A stretch of DNA of 64,000 nucleotides from Hevea brasiliensis. Its lineage: Eukaryota; Streptophyta; Magnoliopsida; Malpighiales; Euphorbiaceae. The stretch lies in the NCBI RefSeq assembly GCF_030052815.1, contig NC_079495.1, positions 43,715,651 to 43,779,650 on the forward strand. The letters run 5' to 3'. Below the pieces are notes generated by a model. The model ran no database searches. It was not told the origin of the DNA and saw only the letters and a program-made list of their open reading frames with translations. Numbering within the stretch: position 1 is the first letter of the stretch; every line of letters starts with the position of its first letter. This document shows positions 1 through 12,222 of the stretch, piece by piece. Position numbers and translations under genes: made by a program.

Positions 1-41
1 AAAAGGAGAGTTGTGAGAAGAGTGGAGAGAATAAAGTCAGT

Positions 42-874
42 TTGCTAGCAAAAGCCAAGGATGTGAGGACTGCATATTTTTCTAGTATGCCAATGGCTTT
101 GCTAATTTGTAAGGGAGCTTACACCAATGTTTCTAACCTTAACCAATCCATTCCTAGTTGTGCTTTGCCCTTGTTGCAGGAGTTTGAGGATGTCTTCCCT
201 GAAGAAATACCTAATGGGCTACCACCCATTAGAGGCATAGAGCACCAAATAGATTTTGTGCTCGAGTCAGAATCCGAAATAGGCCAGCCTATAGGACCAA
301 TCCGGAAGAGGCTAAGGAACTTCAAAGACAAGTGGAGGAGCTTCTAGCAAAAGGCCATGTTAGGGAGAGCATGAGCCCATGTGCCGTGCCTGTTCTTTTG
401 GTGCCAAAAAAAGATGGGAGCATGCGCATGTGTGTGGATTGTAGAGCAATCAACAAAATCACTGTAAAGTATAGACATCCCATACCTAGACTTGATGATA
501 TGCTTGATGAGTTGCATGGTGCATGCATATTTTCTAAAATTGACTTAAAGAGTGGTTATCACCAAATTCGCATGAAATTAGGAGATGAATGGAAAACTGC
601 CTTTAAGACTCAATATGGACTATATGAATGGTTAGTCATGCCATTTGGTTTGACCAATGCACCTAGTACATTTATGAGGCTTATGAACCATGTGTTGCGT
701 GCTTTCCTAGGAAAATTTGTTGTAGTGTATTTTGATGATATCCTAGTATATAGCCAAAATATGCATGATCACTTGCTGCACTTGAGACAAGTCTTTGAGG
801 TGTTGAGAAAAGAGCACTTTCTGTATGGACAAAGTTATTTTCTTAGGATTTGTGGTGAGTGGCAAGGGAATTGA
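42..874 (+). pseudogene. G1 Ty3/gypsy pol relic: pre-RT linker and reverse transcriptase
   Basis: This is a broken gypsy reverse transcriptase. Frame 42-347 encodes the linker before RT (FEDVFPEEIPNGLPP, then GIEHQIDFV). Around 300-340 the reading shifts into frame 332-874, which carries [23 protein letters not shown], the palm motif [12 protein letters not shown] and the catalytic YFDD box near 728-739. The polymerase would copy element RNA inside virus-like particles. A second shift near 830 loses the junction to the thumb, so no intact RT can be made. Gag and protease would lie left of the window. The sequence family differs from the Tekay copies in the rest of the window: it has YFDD rather than FIDD and a different linker. 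Confidence 0.9.
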
Positions 875-1500
875 GGTTGATGAGGACAAGGTAAGAGCCA
901 TTAGAGAGTGGCCTACACCTAAGTCCGTGAGTGATGTGAGGAGCTTCCATGGGTTGGCTAGTTTTTATAGGAGATTTGTAAAGGACTTCAGTACCATAGC
1001 CTCACCCTTGAATGAAGTTGTAAAAAAGAATGTGGGATTCAAGTGGGGGGAAGAACAAGAGAATGCATTTAATTCACTCAAGGAGAAATTGTGTTCTGCA
1101 CCTTTACTTGCTTTACCTGATTTTTCTAAAACTTTTGAGATTGAATGTGATGCCTCTGGAGTGGGTATTGGAGCCGCTTTTTGAAGCAGAAAGGAGACCA
1201 ATTGCCTACTTGGTGAGAAGCTAAGTGGGGCTACATTGAACTACTCCACTTATGACAAAGAGATGTATGCTCAGTGCGTGCACTTGAGACTTGGCAACAC
1301 TACTTGTGGCGAAGGAGTTTGTCATTCATAGTGACCATGAGTCACTCAAGTACTTAAAGGCGAACAAGCTCAACAAGCGCCATGCCAAGTGGAGTGAATT
1401 CATTGAAGGTTTCCCATATGTGATTCAATACAAGCAAGGCAAAGAGAATGTGGTGGCTGATGCACTTTCAAGGAGGTACACTTTACTTTCCATGCTTGAT
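825..1500 (+). pseudogene. G1 RT thumb and RNase H, frameshifted
   Basis: Frame 825-1184 reads [21 protein letters not shown] and then [14 protein letters not shown], the RT thumb/connection, followed by [14 protein letters not shown], the first RNase H strand with its Asp. Around 1185-1290 there are several small indels and stops, although NYSTYDKEMYA is still readable. Frame 1291 onward resumes with [20 protein letters not shown] and [12 protein letters not shown], the end of RNase H. The domain is recognisable but disrupted at least three times, consistent with an old insertion. Confidence 0.85.
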
Positions 1501-2725
1501 GCTAGACTTTTAGGCTTCGAACATGTGAAAGAAATGTATGCTAATGATGATGACTTTGGGAAAGTGTTTGCCTTTTGTGAACATGCTGCATATGATAAAT
1601 TCTATAGGCATAATGGTTTCTTGTTTAGGGAAAATAAATTATGTGTGCCTAAATGCTCAATTAGAGAGTTGCTTGTTAAAGAATCACATCTTTGGTGGTT
1701 TAATGGGACATTTTGGGGTTGCAAAGACCTTAGAAATTTTAAAGGAACATTTTTATTGGCCACACATGAAGAGGGATGTAGAGAGATTGTGTGCTAGATG
1801 TGTGACTTGCATGAAGGCAAAGTCCAAAGTAAGGCCGCATGGTCTATATATGCCATTGAGTGTTCCTAGTGAACCTTGGGTAGATTTATCCATGGATTTC
1901 ATTTTGGGTTTACCTAGGACAAAGAAAGGCCATGATAGTATTTTTGTTGTTGTTGATCGTTTTTCCAAGATGGCTCATTTTATACCATGTCACAAGACTG
2001 ATGATGCATCTTACATTGCTTCTTTGTTCTTTAGGGAGATAGTTAGATTGCATGGCATTCATAGAACAATTGTTAGTGATAGGGATGTGAAATTTCTAAG
2101 CCATTTTTGGAAAGTCCTGTGGGGAAAATTAGGAACCAAACTTTGTTTCTCCACCACTTGCCATCCACAAACGGATGGGCAAACAGAAGTTGTAAATAGG
2201 ACCGTGGGCACTCTTCTACGTGCAATGATTAAACAAAACTTGAAAGCTTGGGAGGAGTGCATACCATTCATAGAATTTGCATACAACAGGTCTGTGCATT
2301 CATCTACTGGTTATTCACCATTTGAACTTGTATATGGTTTTAACCCACTAACTCCTTTAGATTTGTTGCCTTTGCCTACTAATGAGCTTGCTAGTTTAGA
2401 TGGCAAAACGAAAGCTGAAATGGTGAAACAAATGCATCAAAAAGCAAAGCAACAAATGGAGAAAGTGAATGAGAGAACGGCAGCCCAAGCTAACAAGGGG
2501 AGAAAGAAGATGGTGTTCCAACCTAGTGATCTTGTATGGGTTCACTTGAGAAAGGAGAGGTTTCCTACACAAAGGAAATCAAAACTTCAGCCTAGGAGTG
2601 ATGGACCTTTTGAAGTGCTAGAGAGAATTAATGACAATGCGTACAAGATAAACCTTCCAGGTGAGTATGGTGTAAGTGCTACATTTAATGTGACTGATCT
2701 TGCTCCTTTCTATGCAGATGATGAC

Positions 2726-2741
2726 AATTCGAGGACGAATT
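2726..2741 (+). other. G1 PPT-proximal hairpin (TTCGAGGACGAA motif)
   Basis: The sequence AATTCG-AGGA-CGAATT is a perfect 6-bp stem with a 4-nt loop, six bases upstream of the purine tract. The same core occurs at 15220-15239 and 56316-56335 in the Tekay elements but is translated in a different frame here (N-S-R-T-N). Confidence 0.7.
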
Positions 2742-2746
2742 CTTTC

Positions 2747-2760
2747 GAAGAGGGAGAGGA
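2747..2760 (+). other. G1 candidate polypurine tract
   Basis: GAAGAGGGAGAGGA lies immediately before TGATGAGGAACC, a plausible LTR start. The plus-strand primer position is inferred from composition and from its spacing to the hairpin; no second LTR copy is available in the window to confirm it. Confidence 0.5.
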
Positions 2761-3690
2761 TGATGAGGAACCGGTTGCACCAATTCCACACCAAGGGCCA
2801 ATAACTAGAGCAATGGCTAAGAAGCTTCAAGGCTTGGTGCATAAGCACATCACCAAGTCGTTGCAAGTATTCGGTTTGGACTTGGAAGAGGGAAGCCAAC
2901 CTTGCTATACATTCCTTTGCATATTTGAGGAGCCAAGAGACCAAGTGGCATCCGTCCAAGTTGGCATACATGTGGCAGCCACCTCAGCAAATCCATCCTA
3001 GTTGGCATCCAATGTGGCGTCCATGTGGAGTGCCTAGGTGGCAGCACAATTGGCAGCCCATCTCCACCAACTTTTTGAAGATGCTTTTGTCCATTTTGCA
3101 AAGATTGAAAGCCATAACTTTGTCCAAGAGCTCTAGCCATGCTTCAACTATTTATAGGAAAAGCAAATTTACTACTTTCAACTTCAAGACAAAACATCTC
3201 TTTTCAGATTGTCTTTCATTTGTAGGCTGCCAAATCTGACTTTTCTATTAATGTTTGAACTTTGTATCTATTTTTGGAGAGATTGGTGTATTAACCAAGA
3301 CTTGCACATGTCCCATGGTTGTTGAAATGTCTTGGCAGAATACACCAAACCATATTAGCCTTCTTTTGTTTCATTTAGAGAACAGAATTCATATGGTAAA
3401 TTTTTTAGCAAAATTGCTGGAGCTTGCTTCAAAGTTCTTCTTAGAACTCTCTCTATTTTTCTTAGCAAATTCTTGCCTTGATTTGTTAAGTTTTATTATA
3501 TGTTCAAGGTTGTTCATCAGCATAGGTGAATTGGTCTTGTTCTTGGCTGTCTTTCTTGGGAATTATATTTTCAGTTCTCCATCTTCAAGGTGAAGGGTTG
3601 AAGGTTCAAGGGAGTTTCTTGGCTTGTTTTGAAGACGGTCCTTTGGTCTTTCTTCTTAGTTGAATCAGTTACTAAGGGTAGAATCAGTAT
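2761..3690 (+). repeat. G1 candidate 3' LTR (right end uncertain)
   Basis: This starts with TG after the purine tract. It contains a TATA-like TATTTATAG at 3149-3157 followed by a non-coding leader-like stretch. The left end is inferred and the right end is not visible as a clear CA boundary; it must lie before the Cassandra-derived block. The last 80 codons of pol lie inside it. Confidence 0.4.
3149..3157 (+). promoter_or_regulatory. TATA-like box of the G1 LTR
   Basis: TATTTATAG sits about 390 bp into the candidate LTR, with no long ORF near it apart from short shadows. It is a plausible U3 promoter. Confidence 0.35.
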
Positions 3691-3694
3691 CAAA

Positions 3695-3885
3695 TTGTCT
3701 GCTTTGGCCCATCCCATCCTGAGCCTCATGATTTTGTCCTATAGGTGGAATGGAGAAGTTTTCCAGGAGGTCACCCATACTAAGATTTCTCTCAAGCAAG
3801 CACGCTTAATCATGGAGTTCTTCCAACTCTCCAGGCTATTCCACCAAAAACGCCTCTAGTGATTAGTTTCCCCCATTCATGTGCC
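3695..3885 (-). mobile_element. Cas-B: decayed Cassandra LTR fragment with 5S-like block
   Basis: This region is homologous to the LTRs at 11099-11374 and 11462-11737. It shares the tract around TCCGCTTTGGCC (here TCTGCTTTGGCC), GGTGGAATGGAGAA and the minus-strand 5S-like block at about 3757-3821 (GGTCACCCAT, CAAGCACGCTTAA). Similarity stops after GATTAGTTTCCCCCATT. No PBS and no second LTR are present, so it is a solo or truncated LTR. Confidence 0.75.
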
Positions 3886-4167
3886 CTGCATTCCACTACC
3901 CTAGGCAGTCTCACCATCCTAGATGCTTGCCAGGAGTTTACTCTTTTATACCACTCCCCACCCTTATCGAATAGCTTTCCTGAGTTGAGTCATCACAAAT
4001 AACGTGGACAATTGATGTTGTTTTTCATAGTTAAGGTCTCTCAAATTAACTTCTATACATTTAGCACTTCATTATCTTGTACGACTGACATTATTTTATG
4101 GTTGATCTGTTAAGAAAATCATAGCTGATTTTGCCACCACAACATAGAGGAAAGAGAATTGTCCACG
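3886..4167. other. Unassigned spacer
   Basis: I see no ORF, no LTR terminus and no convincing similarity to the other repeats here. It lies between the Cassandra fragment and the first Tekay-type LTR end. Confidence 0.4.
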
Positions 4168-4216
4168 TGTGACACCCCTTACCGGTCTATAGTGTAGTCG
4201 AGTAAGACATGTCACA
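4168..4216 (-). other. U5 terminal inverted repeat of TK-a
   Basis: TGTGACA at 4168-4174 pairs with TGTCACA at 4210-4216, with CTTACC/GAGTAAG pairing inside. This is the same LTR-end stem found in all related LTRs of the window. Confidence 0.65.
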
Positions 4217-4726
4217 CTTGGTGCCGAAGCACCCTATCTTATCTTACTTTATTCTTTTAATAATTTGTTCTCATTATATTTTAATATTAATTATTTTTCT
4301 AAGGAGAAACCAGTGGAGTTTCCCCTGTTTTTATTACCAGTTGGCGTATTTCACTATTCACCTGCTTGAAATTTTCAATAATATTTTACAATGAAAATAT
4401 CATTCATACTCATCATGTTCATCTCACATTCAATTCTTGCAATTCACATACTCATTTGTACAAATCCATTCATTTTCATACATATTCATTAATTTATATT
4501 CCATACATATTAAATACAATTTCCTCGACTGCATTACAATATATGAAATAATGACAATACACAAAATACATAATATGACTAATGTGAGCTCTGTCTATAT
4601 GCATTATTGAGGAGGTAACAACCTTATACACTTCTGATACTTCTGCAAATCCGAACTCCAAGATCCTAGTCTCATATCCACTGAGCTTTATCTTCAGCAC
4701 CTGCATGAAGGAAACAATCTATCGCG

Positions 4727-4744
4727 CTAAGCATTGCTGCTTAG
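4727..4744 (-). other. LTR hairpin H1 in TK-a
   Basis: CTAAGCA and TGCTTAG form a 7-bp stem with a 4-nt loop, next to the GGTGCAAT flank conserved in related LTRs. It lies about 576 bp from the LTR 3' end. Confidence 0.65.
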
Positions 4745-7700
4745 TGGTGCAATAATATAACAAGAAAAAAATGTATACAAATAAAGAAAGAATCAAGCAT
4801 TCTAAATATTCAAGTATCAATTTGATTTAAAATGACATTTCTTGTATTAACTATCTTATATGCTAATTCATTCCTCTTTGGAAGTACCGAGTTTATAGCC
4901 TTACAGTAATAATATTTAATATACATTTTATTCTAGGAGTATTGTATTTAAGGTCTCTCTACGATTCTGCAAATTGTATTTTTATTATGTTTCTATTGCT
5001 AATCTCTTTTTCACATTTTATTTAATACTTTCTAATGTTTTTTAATTGCTAATATGCTTAAATAATTTCAACAATTTACACTGCCCAGGTACCCTATGAC
5101 AGGCTGACTAAACTAGATAACGGGTCATTGGCACTGGACACCGCGGTGCCTCGGGCTGTCATATCATGGGACGCGAAATGTGTAACACCCCTATGTTCGG
5201 TAGTGCGTTCTACTGTTTCAGTGACCAGTGTCTGTCCGGACAGCTAGAATGCTTAGAACTACACTTAAATGTTAGTGATGAGACATAAAATAATGAAATA
5301 CAATAAAAGACAATACAAGAAAAATTAAGAAAAAATAAAAGAGAGAAAATGAAACTAAGTTAAACGAGTCGAAAACCGTAGCGATGTGTGACCGCACCGG
5401 GAAGTTGCGGCGTGGACCGTTGACTAGCCCTAGACTGCGGAGAATCCTGAAAAATATTTTTAAGACTTAAATAAACATCTATTGAAGTATAAATGACATA
5501 GGAAATGTCAAAGAAAAATTAATTAATTAGTACAAAGAAAAATGAGAAATCGAGAAAATGACAAAACTCGGTGTTATCGAAAAATCGGGAACACAACCCG
5601 AATAAGGGCATTGTGGTCAATTGACGCGCCTAGTTGACTTTTGACCTCAATGTCCATTAAAAATAAGTAGTATTACACTTTGAAAATATCATAAAAAATA
5701 AAAATATAGTACATAATGTAAATAGTGGAAGCAATGAGGCAAACTTACAAAATTTGGAAACTTTGAATAAACAACTATTATAATTTAATTAGTGCTCCAC
5801 TAAAATTGCATTTGGGACACCTAAAAACTAAAGTGGACAAGTGTAGAACCATTTCTCTTCTTCTTTCTCATCACCTTCACTTTGGCCGAATCTCATGTCC
5901 CATGAAAACCTCCATTGCCGTCCACACACCAAGCTTTAATCCACCATGATTAAACCATAAAAACCTCAAGTGCCTTCATTAAACTTGACCACTACACCTT
6001 GGGCAGCACTTAGGGAACAAGAAAGAAGGAATTTGGTGGAGTTTTGAGGAAGTCCATAAGAGGTAAGTGGCCATTTCTTCATCCTTTCCTTGTTAAACTT
6101 TGAGTTGATGTTGTGGTGAGTTGATTTATGGAAGAAGTTTTGAGGTTTGATGAATTATTAGTGATGTACCATTTTGGCAGCCATGAAAGTTAAAATGTTT
6201 AGCTTGTTTTTACATGTAAATGATGGGAAAGTCTGTTGATTAATGTTATAAAATGTTGTAGCCAATGTGTATTAAGTGTGATTGTAAGTTGAAAAGTGAA
6301 AATGGAAGTTTCATATGTATGTGTATTATTTTGGCAGCCTCATGATGAAGATTGAAGTGTTTAAATTCATGAAAAGATTGTTGAATTATGGTACTAAAAG
6401 TGGCAGCTTATGTATATGATTGAGTAGAGAATAAATGTGTAATTTGATAATGGAAGTTATGTGTAATAATTAGGAGTGTTTGTGTATATATTGTTAGGTT
6501 TGGACTCTGTAAATTATGATTGCATTTGGTGTATTGTGAAATTATTATATTCTATCCAATTTGACCTATAATGTATAGTAATGAATGGTTATGGTTAGTG
6601 CCAAATGCAGAATGGTTTGGGAAAGTGAAGATGTAGTTGGTAAATATGTGTTTGATTTGGTGTTTGAGAGGCATGTAGAGGGCAGTGTGCAAATGAGCCT
6701 ATAACCCTAAGTGTGTGACTCCAATTGGTATGAGGCTAATTGGAGGTGAAACTAGGCACAAAATTTGCCAACTTTCATGAAGAAAGCCTACCTAAATTCT
6801 GTCCAAAAAGTGACATGAGAATTGACCAAATCCGGATTAGTGACTTTGCAAACCTGAAAATTGACCATTTGGACAGCAGTCAGTGTTCTGGCCATAACTC
6901 ACTCAAAACAGGTCCAATTGACCTAAAATTTATACCATGGATAGCTTAGACATAGAGCTACAACTCTTATGAAGACACCAAAACCCAGAAATGACCATAA
7001 GTAAGTCAAAATGCTTGCACAATTTCGGGTATAAAAACTACTAGAACCAGAAATGACCTAAAAATGACCTAAGTTTGCCATTTTAGTGCAATCTGACCAG
7101 CAATAGTAAAATGACCATAACTTGGTCTAGTAAACTGCAAATGATCTAAAATTTGTTGCAAAAGTTCACTAAGACATAGACCTACAAGTTTGTAGTCAGA
7201 CTAGAAACCGAAAACCGAGGGAACTAGGTCATCCGGCTAGGTCAAAATAGCATATCGAAATCCGATAAATTGCAATAAAATGCAATACACTTAAAAATGG
7301 AATTGGTAACATATATCAACACTAAAGGACTATAAAATATGACATATTAGTAACATTAAAATTTATTCCCCTAGAGTACATTAAGGGTCAACATTATAAG
7401 TTGACTAAGGAAAGCAATAGTATTAAATAAATTTAATATTTGAACTTTATTATTAGAAACAATTTAAAAGAGTTCTGAAACACTTCAAATTGTGTGTTTC
7501 AGTTAGCAAAGACTTAAGGAAGGGGAAAGAAATACTGAGTCAGGGCCAAGAGATTACTCTTCAGAGGTTTGTGCACAACAGTTATTTCTTTTGAATTTTC
7601 AATTGAAATAAATTATGACAATTTGTATGTTATTGTTTTAAATTGTGAAAAATTATTTGAATGGAAATTTAATGGATACTTATTGCTTGAAAAATATTGC

Positions 7701-8084
7701 AAATGGTTTGAAACCACAGCTATCATGTATATTGATTGAATTCCTCGCTAACTTGTCTAGTGGGACGAATTGGCTTTGAATTCCCTCTCTGACTGAAGTG
7801 TTGAGGTGTGTGTCAGTTGAGGACGAATAGGATGAGTACTCATATTATTGCTAGCTAGCTATGTTATTCCTCACTAGCCATCGGCTTTTGGAACGAATTG
7901 GACTATGGAATCATGATTAAGCTGTGTGTGTAATTTATTGATATTTATTATGATATTGTGAAACGGAGTTTAATTCTTTATGATATTCATTGTCTTTTGA
8001 ATTTAACTATGATTTTAAATATCCACAGTTCATATAATTTATGGTTTATGGTTTTAAATTGCATTTTCTTAATGTTGTGCTCCA

Positions 8085-8130
8085 CTGAGACATTAGCTCA
8101 GCGATAGCTTTTTCATTGCTGTCACAGGTA
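8085..8130 (+). other. LTR hairpin H1 and splice-donor-like site in S1
   Basis: CTGAG (8085-8089) pairs with CTCAG (8097-8101). It is followed 24 nt later by CACAG|GTAGAC (G at 8128). Most related LTRs have a similar hairpin followed by CAG|GT at about the same spacing. Confidence 0.55.
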
Positions 8131-8489
8131 GACAGACGGAGAGAGCAGTAGAGTAGGCTGCTTGTGCTACATTTTGAGATTTCGCCGGGTATATTGAGTA
8201 TACCATATTTTGTAGTTTTTGTTGTAATGTATGTGCTCTGTATGTATATATTGTACTTAGTCTTGAGCAGTTGTAAACTAAAATTGTAAATTATTTTTGC
8301 CTGTAAAAATATTGTGACATATTTCTCTTATCTCAGCTTTTGGAAACACTGGAAAATTGTTGTTGAATTGAGTTGACAAATGTTGAGAAATTTATTGTGT
8401 TGAACTGTTATTGGAGTTTGGAATTGAAGAAATATATTGGAAGTGATTTTTTAAAGGTTTTTGAAGAACTGTTTTATTCAAAATACAGA

Positions 8490-8502
8490 TGGCACTTTGC
8501 CA
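8490..8502 (+). other. LTR hairpin H2 in S1
   Basis: TGGCA-CTT-TGCCA follows the conserved GAAGAACTGTT motif. Related LTRs keep the pairing with different bases. Confidence 0.55.
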
Positions 8503-8693
8503 AAATTTTTACAGAAATTATTGCTACTTCAGATTTGTTAATTGGTTCACTTCAGATAAAAAAAATTTTACACCTGTCAAAAGTGCTCACCACTGTAAAA
8601 AGAAATAAGAAAAGGTTTAAAATCCCTTGTAGAGTATTTAATGAGTTATCAGTAAGCGAAGTTTGGTAATTCATTAGGTATACTACGGGATCA

Positions 8694-8725
8694 TGTTATG
8701 CCTTACAGAGGGGTAGGGTGTGACA
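8694..8725 (+). other. U5 terminal stem of S1
   Basis: TGTTATGCCTTAC pairs with GTAGGGTGTGACA over 13 positions when G-U pairs are allowed, with loop AGAGGG, ending exactly at the LTR terminus. Confidence 0.6.
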
Positions 8726-11098
8726 ATACATCAACCACATATGCAGTCAGTATGGCTAAAAAGCCATGAAAACACATAATCGGGCACAAAAACCATGAGT
8801 GCGAGCATAAAGTCATGAATACAGGCATAAAGCCTTTCGCAATATTGCTAAAATAATACCCTATTGACATGCCAATCTATCCAATCTGACACACATGTCT
8901 AGGCAATACATAGGCACATAGTACCATTAAATGTTCATAAATTTCATTATTTCATTATAGGTTCTAATTATAATTTCTAGCATTTTAATCTTTTTCATAA
9001 TAGAAACATAAATCTCTAAGTCTAATATTTACATAATTTATGCATTCATCGTAATTTATATATTCATTATGTTATCCATAATTATCACAATTCAAAACAA
9101 TGGTTTTCATGCACCATTGTACTCAAAATACTTTTTCTTGTCCTTTCTCCAATAATGGGAACTAAAGTCTTATTTATACATTCATTTATTCATTGCCCTA
9201 TTTATATAAATTATTATTCATATTCCAAGTAGTCCATGAATATTTCATGGATTTCAAATTTAGCTAAATTTTCCTTAAATCCTAGTGTCACTCAAATTGA
9301 AAATTTAAATCAACTATTTACATTATCTATATCTTAACCATTACAATAGCTTTCTAATTTATTATACTCTTTCCTATATCATTGGGCTCACTTAACTTCA
9401 CCATTCACCATTTTACCTACCACGTCCTATATTAACAACTACAATGGTTTTATAGTTTGTTTTTCTACTTCACATAATTTAGTGGATACTATTCATTTGA
9501 CCATTTCTATTCAAAGGTTGACTTTTTGATTCATAATAGATTTGTTAAGAAGTTCACCAATATACCACATTTTATATTTTATTTTTATTGGCTTTGATTT
9601 TCAATACCATTTCAAAGCTTATTTTATATCATTCAAAATTTTCAGATTTCATACCTTAAGTTTACTGTTCCATTGGTCTAAGCTACAGTGAGAATTTGGC
9701 AAACTTTTCTTCATCAAAGTTGTTCCTTTATGTGTCTTCTTTACTTTCTTTTTTTGAATCACTCCATTTGGAGTTTTCTAGCTCAAGTTATGGCCATTTT
9801 ACCATAACTGGCCGGATTCACCTGTATCTAGAATTTCTGGGCAATCCTGATTCCGCCAGATTTGGTATCTTGACTTTGGTGGACAATTCCATTAAGTTCT
9901 GGTCAAAATTTAGAATTATGTTCTTCATGAAAGTTGTTCTAAATTGTCTAATCTTTCCATTGATATAAAATTTAGGTCATTTGAACATTTGGACATTTCT
10001 ACACTGAGTTATGACCATTTGAACAAATACTGTTCATTTGGTCAATTTCCAGGACCAGCAGGTTGGTTACCCGGATTTGGTCAATTTTTAGGGTATTCTA
10101 AGTTTATTTTCTAGGCAAGGTTTCTTCATCAAAGTTGTGTCATTATGTGTCTAGTTTCACCTCCGATTGGCCTTACACCAAATTTGGAGTTACACAAATC
10201 AAATTAGGACTGCCCAAACACACTGGACTCAAGGTCCAGAAATTCTATCACAATTAGGCAGCATACCATTTCAATTCCAATGCCACAATGGTCCCTAATT
10301 TAAGGTCAAAATTCATCAAATGGTCACTAATTGACCATTAGAACTTAAATTAAACATCGAACCATTAAATCCTCAATTAAATCTCAAAACCCTAACACTA
10401 ACAATCCATCATTTCATCTAACATACACAAATCAACATCTAACTCTAACATAATTATCAAACATCATTCCCAAGAAATTTAATTCAATCAAATCAACAAG
10501 TCTCAACCTTCCCCCATGGCTGTCGAAAATTAGAATATTCCTAACATGCATATTTTCTTCAAATTTTCTCCATTTTCTAACTTAACTCAAAGTTCAAATA
10601 AAAAATATAAAGAAAGAAGTAAGAAATTTAGCACTAACCTTGAAGTGGCACTTCTTGGACTTGTATAAACCTTAGAATTTCTACTTCTTGGGGCTGCCTA
10701 GAGTTGGCTTATGATGTGGGGATGAATTTTTGTGAAAAGATATTAAGATTTTATGATGGAATTCAAGGAGAAATCAAGCTCAATTTGAATAAAAATGGAG
10801 GAAGAAGGTGTGTGAAGGATGCCGACCATGGAGAATAATGAGGAAGATGACACTTTCTTTTTATTTATTGGTCTTATTTATTGTCTCCCTTATCCCTTAA
10901 TAAAACTTGTTAATTTCCCATAGGTTGATTAATTTTCAATGATGTCATTTTGACATCATATATGCTTATGTCATAAATTAATTTTCATTTCTTTCATTTC
11001 TTTTCTTTTTCTACTCATTTTTAATTTAAGTTTTTAGCAATATTTATTCACATTTTATGTCATAATAATTATTTATTTAACTGAACAAGTTGGTCAAA

Positions 11099-11374
11099 TG
11101 TAACGATCGGACTCCAACCACTAGAGAAATTGTCCGCTTTGGCCATAAGCCTCACAGTTTTGTCCCAAAGGTGGAATGGAGAACTTCCCAGGAGGTCACC
11201 CATCCTAGGATTTCTCTCAAGCGAGTACGCTTAATTCTGGAGTTCTTCCAGCTCTCCAGGCCATTCCACCAAAAGGCGCCTCTAGTGATTAGTTCCCCCA
11301 TTTTATATATCATTACTTTTTGAACCCAAGACCATCTCCGTGCTTTGCCGATGTGGGATTTGCCTAAGGGACCT
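11099..11374 (-). repeat. Cas-A 3' LTR
   Basis: On + it begins TGTAACGATCGGACTCC and ends near AAGGGACC. It contains the 5S-like block (about 11182-11246) and a minus-strand TATATAAAA box near 11303-11312. Confidence 0.85.
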
Positions 11375-11461
11375 TTCTCCCCCTCTTTCGAGACTCAGCG
11401 TCCTCGCTGAGGTTTGCCTCACCATCGCCCAAGAGGACACGCAAGTGGCTCTGATACCAAT

Positions 11462-11737
11462 TGTAACGATCGGACTCCAACCACTAGAGGAATTGTCCGC
11501 TTTGGCCATAAGCCTCACGGTTTTGTCCCATAGGTGGAATGGAGAACTTCCCAGGAGGTCACCCACCCTAGGATTTCTCTCAAGCAAGCACGCTTAACCC
11601 TGGAGTTCTTCTAACTCTCCAGGCCATTCCACCAAAAGGCGCCTCTAGTGATTAGTTTTCCCATTTTATATATCATTACTTCTTGAACCCAAGACCATCT
11701 CCGTGCTTTGTCGATGTGGGATTTGCTTAAGGGACCA
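11462..11737 (-). repeat. Cas-A 5' LTR
   Basis: This is the second copy of the 275-bp LTR, with a few substitutions relative to 11099-11374. The 5S-like block is at about 11545-11609. On the minus strand its start is TGGTCCCTTAAG. Confidence 0.85.
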
Positions 11738-12222
11738 ATTGTAACACCCTCATTGTAACCAGTTCGTACATTCTACTTGTCACACCTTATCCCTTGTAAG
11801 GCATGACATGTTCCCGTAGCATGCCTAATGAATCACCGAACTCCACCTACCGATAACCCATTAGTTATGCTACAAAGGATTTTAAAACAAACCATAGCTT
11901 TTTATCTTATCAATTCTTTTGCGGAAAACTATATGAGAATAGTTAAAATTCCATGCAAACATTCATTGGAAATAATGATAGACTAAATATTGCAAAAGTT
12001 ACATTTTCATAAGTCTCAAAGTAAAATACAAAATAATTACAAACTCAAAATGTGATAGCAATGCAATGTTTTTAAATACAAACTGCTCAATGTCTGTACA
12101 TCCATGCATATAGGTACAAAATACATCAAAAGGAAATTACAGGGGTATGACTACAATATATACCCACAAACAATACCAAAATGCTACTTCCAAGTCTCTC
12201 ACTCGGCAGCCTTCTCCTTTCC

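Larger units (their letters stand above)
1538..3001 (+). pseudogene. G1 integrase and C-terminal tail (487 codons open)
   Basis: This is the longest open stretch of G1. It shows the HHCC zinc region ([20 protein letters not shown], then [12 protein letters not shown]), the DDE core ([37 protein letters not shown]) and the C-terminal [21 protein letters not shown] / [11 protein letters not shown]. The N-terminal part of this frame before the zinc finger is out of frame with RNase H, whose own frame runs to 1797, so the start near 1538 is not genuine. The frame continues about 80 codons past the polypurine tract, which implies overlap between pol and the 3' LTR. Such overlap is known in some chromovirus lineages such as CRM, but I do not assign a lineage firmly. 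Confidence 0.88.
5181..8725 (+). repeat. S1: solo Tekay-type LTR, 3545 bp, inside TK-a
   Basis: It starts TGTAACACCCCTATGTTCGG and ends GGGTAGGGTGTGACA, the same family as S3 (29109-37402). The flanking sequence resumes the interrupted TK-a LTR on both sides, showing a single insertion. No internal coding domain is present, so it is a solo LTR left by LTR-LTR recombination. The expected 5-bp duplication is not convincing: the left flank is AAATG and the right flank ATACA. H1, H2 and U5 stems are all present near the 3' end. Confidence 0.85.
4168..11098 (-). repeat. TK-a: Tekay-type long LTR fragment, minus orientation, interrupted
   Basis: On the + strand it begins with TGTGACACCCCTTACC, the reverse complement of the 3' end of the LTR family seen complete at 21729-24829, 31090-35568 and 53208-56297. 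It runs 4168-5180, is interrupted by solo LTR S1, resumes at 8726 (TATGCAGTCAGTATGGCTAAAAAGCC; compare 34380-34420 on the other strand) and ends at 11098 in GGACAAGT-like sequence where Cas-A begins. By comparison with 55882-56297, about 416 bp of the LTR's 5' end are missing. No coding sequence lies inside. Confidence 0.85.
11099..11737 (-). mobile_element. Cas-A: Cassandra TRIM with two LTRs
   Basis: This is a two-LTR miniature element of about 640 bp with no coding capacity. The LTRs (11099-11374 and 11462-11737, about 275 bp each) are near-identical and carry a 5S-rRNA-like block. The 87-bp interior holds, in minus orientation, a PBS (GCTCTGATACCA on +, 11449-11460) and a purine-rich GAAAGAGGGGGAGAAA before the 3' LTR. 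Length, 5S block and tRNA-iMet PBS match the Cassandra family. Such elements need proteins from another retrotransposon. It breaks TK-a on the left and abuts the start of TK-b on the right; no target duplication is visible. Confidence 0.88.

Noticed and set aside
5176..8730. Target-site duplication for S1
   Set aside because: Flanks AAATG and ATACA do not match well enough. The insertion is supported by the interrupted TK-a LTR instead.
11094..11742. Target-site duplication for Cas-A
   Set aside because: The left flank TCAAA has no partner on the right, where TK-b starts two bases after the LTR; the right border has been altered by another event.
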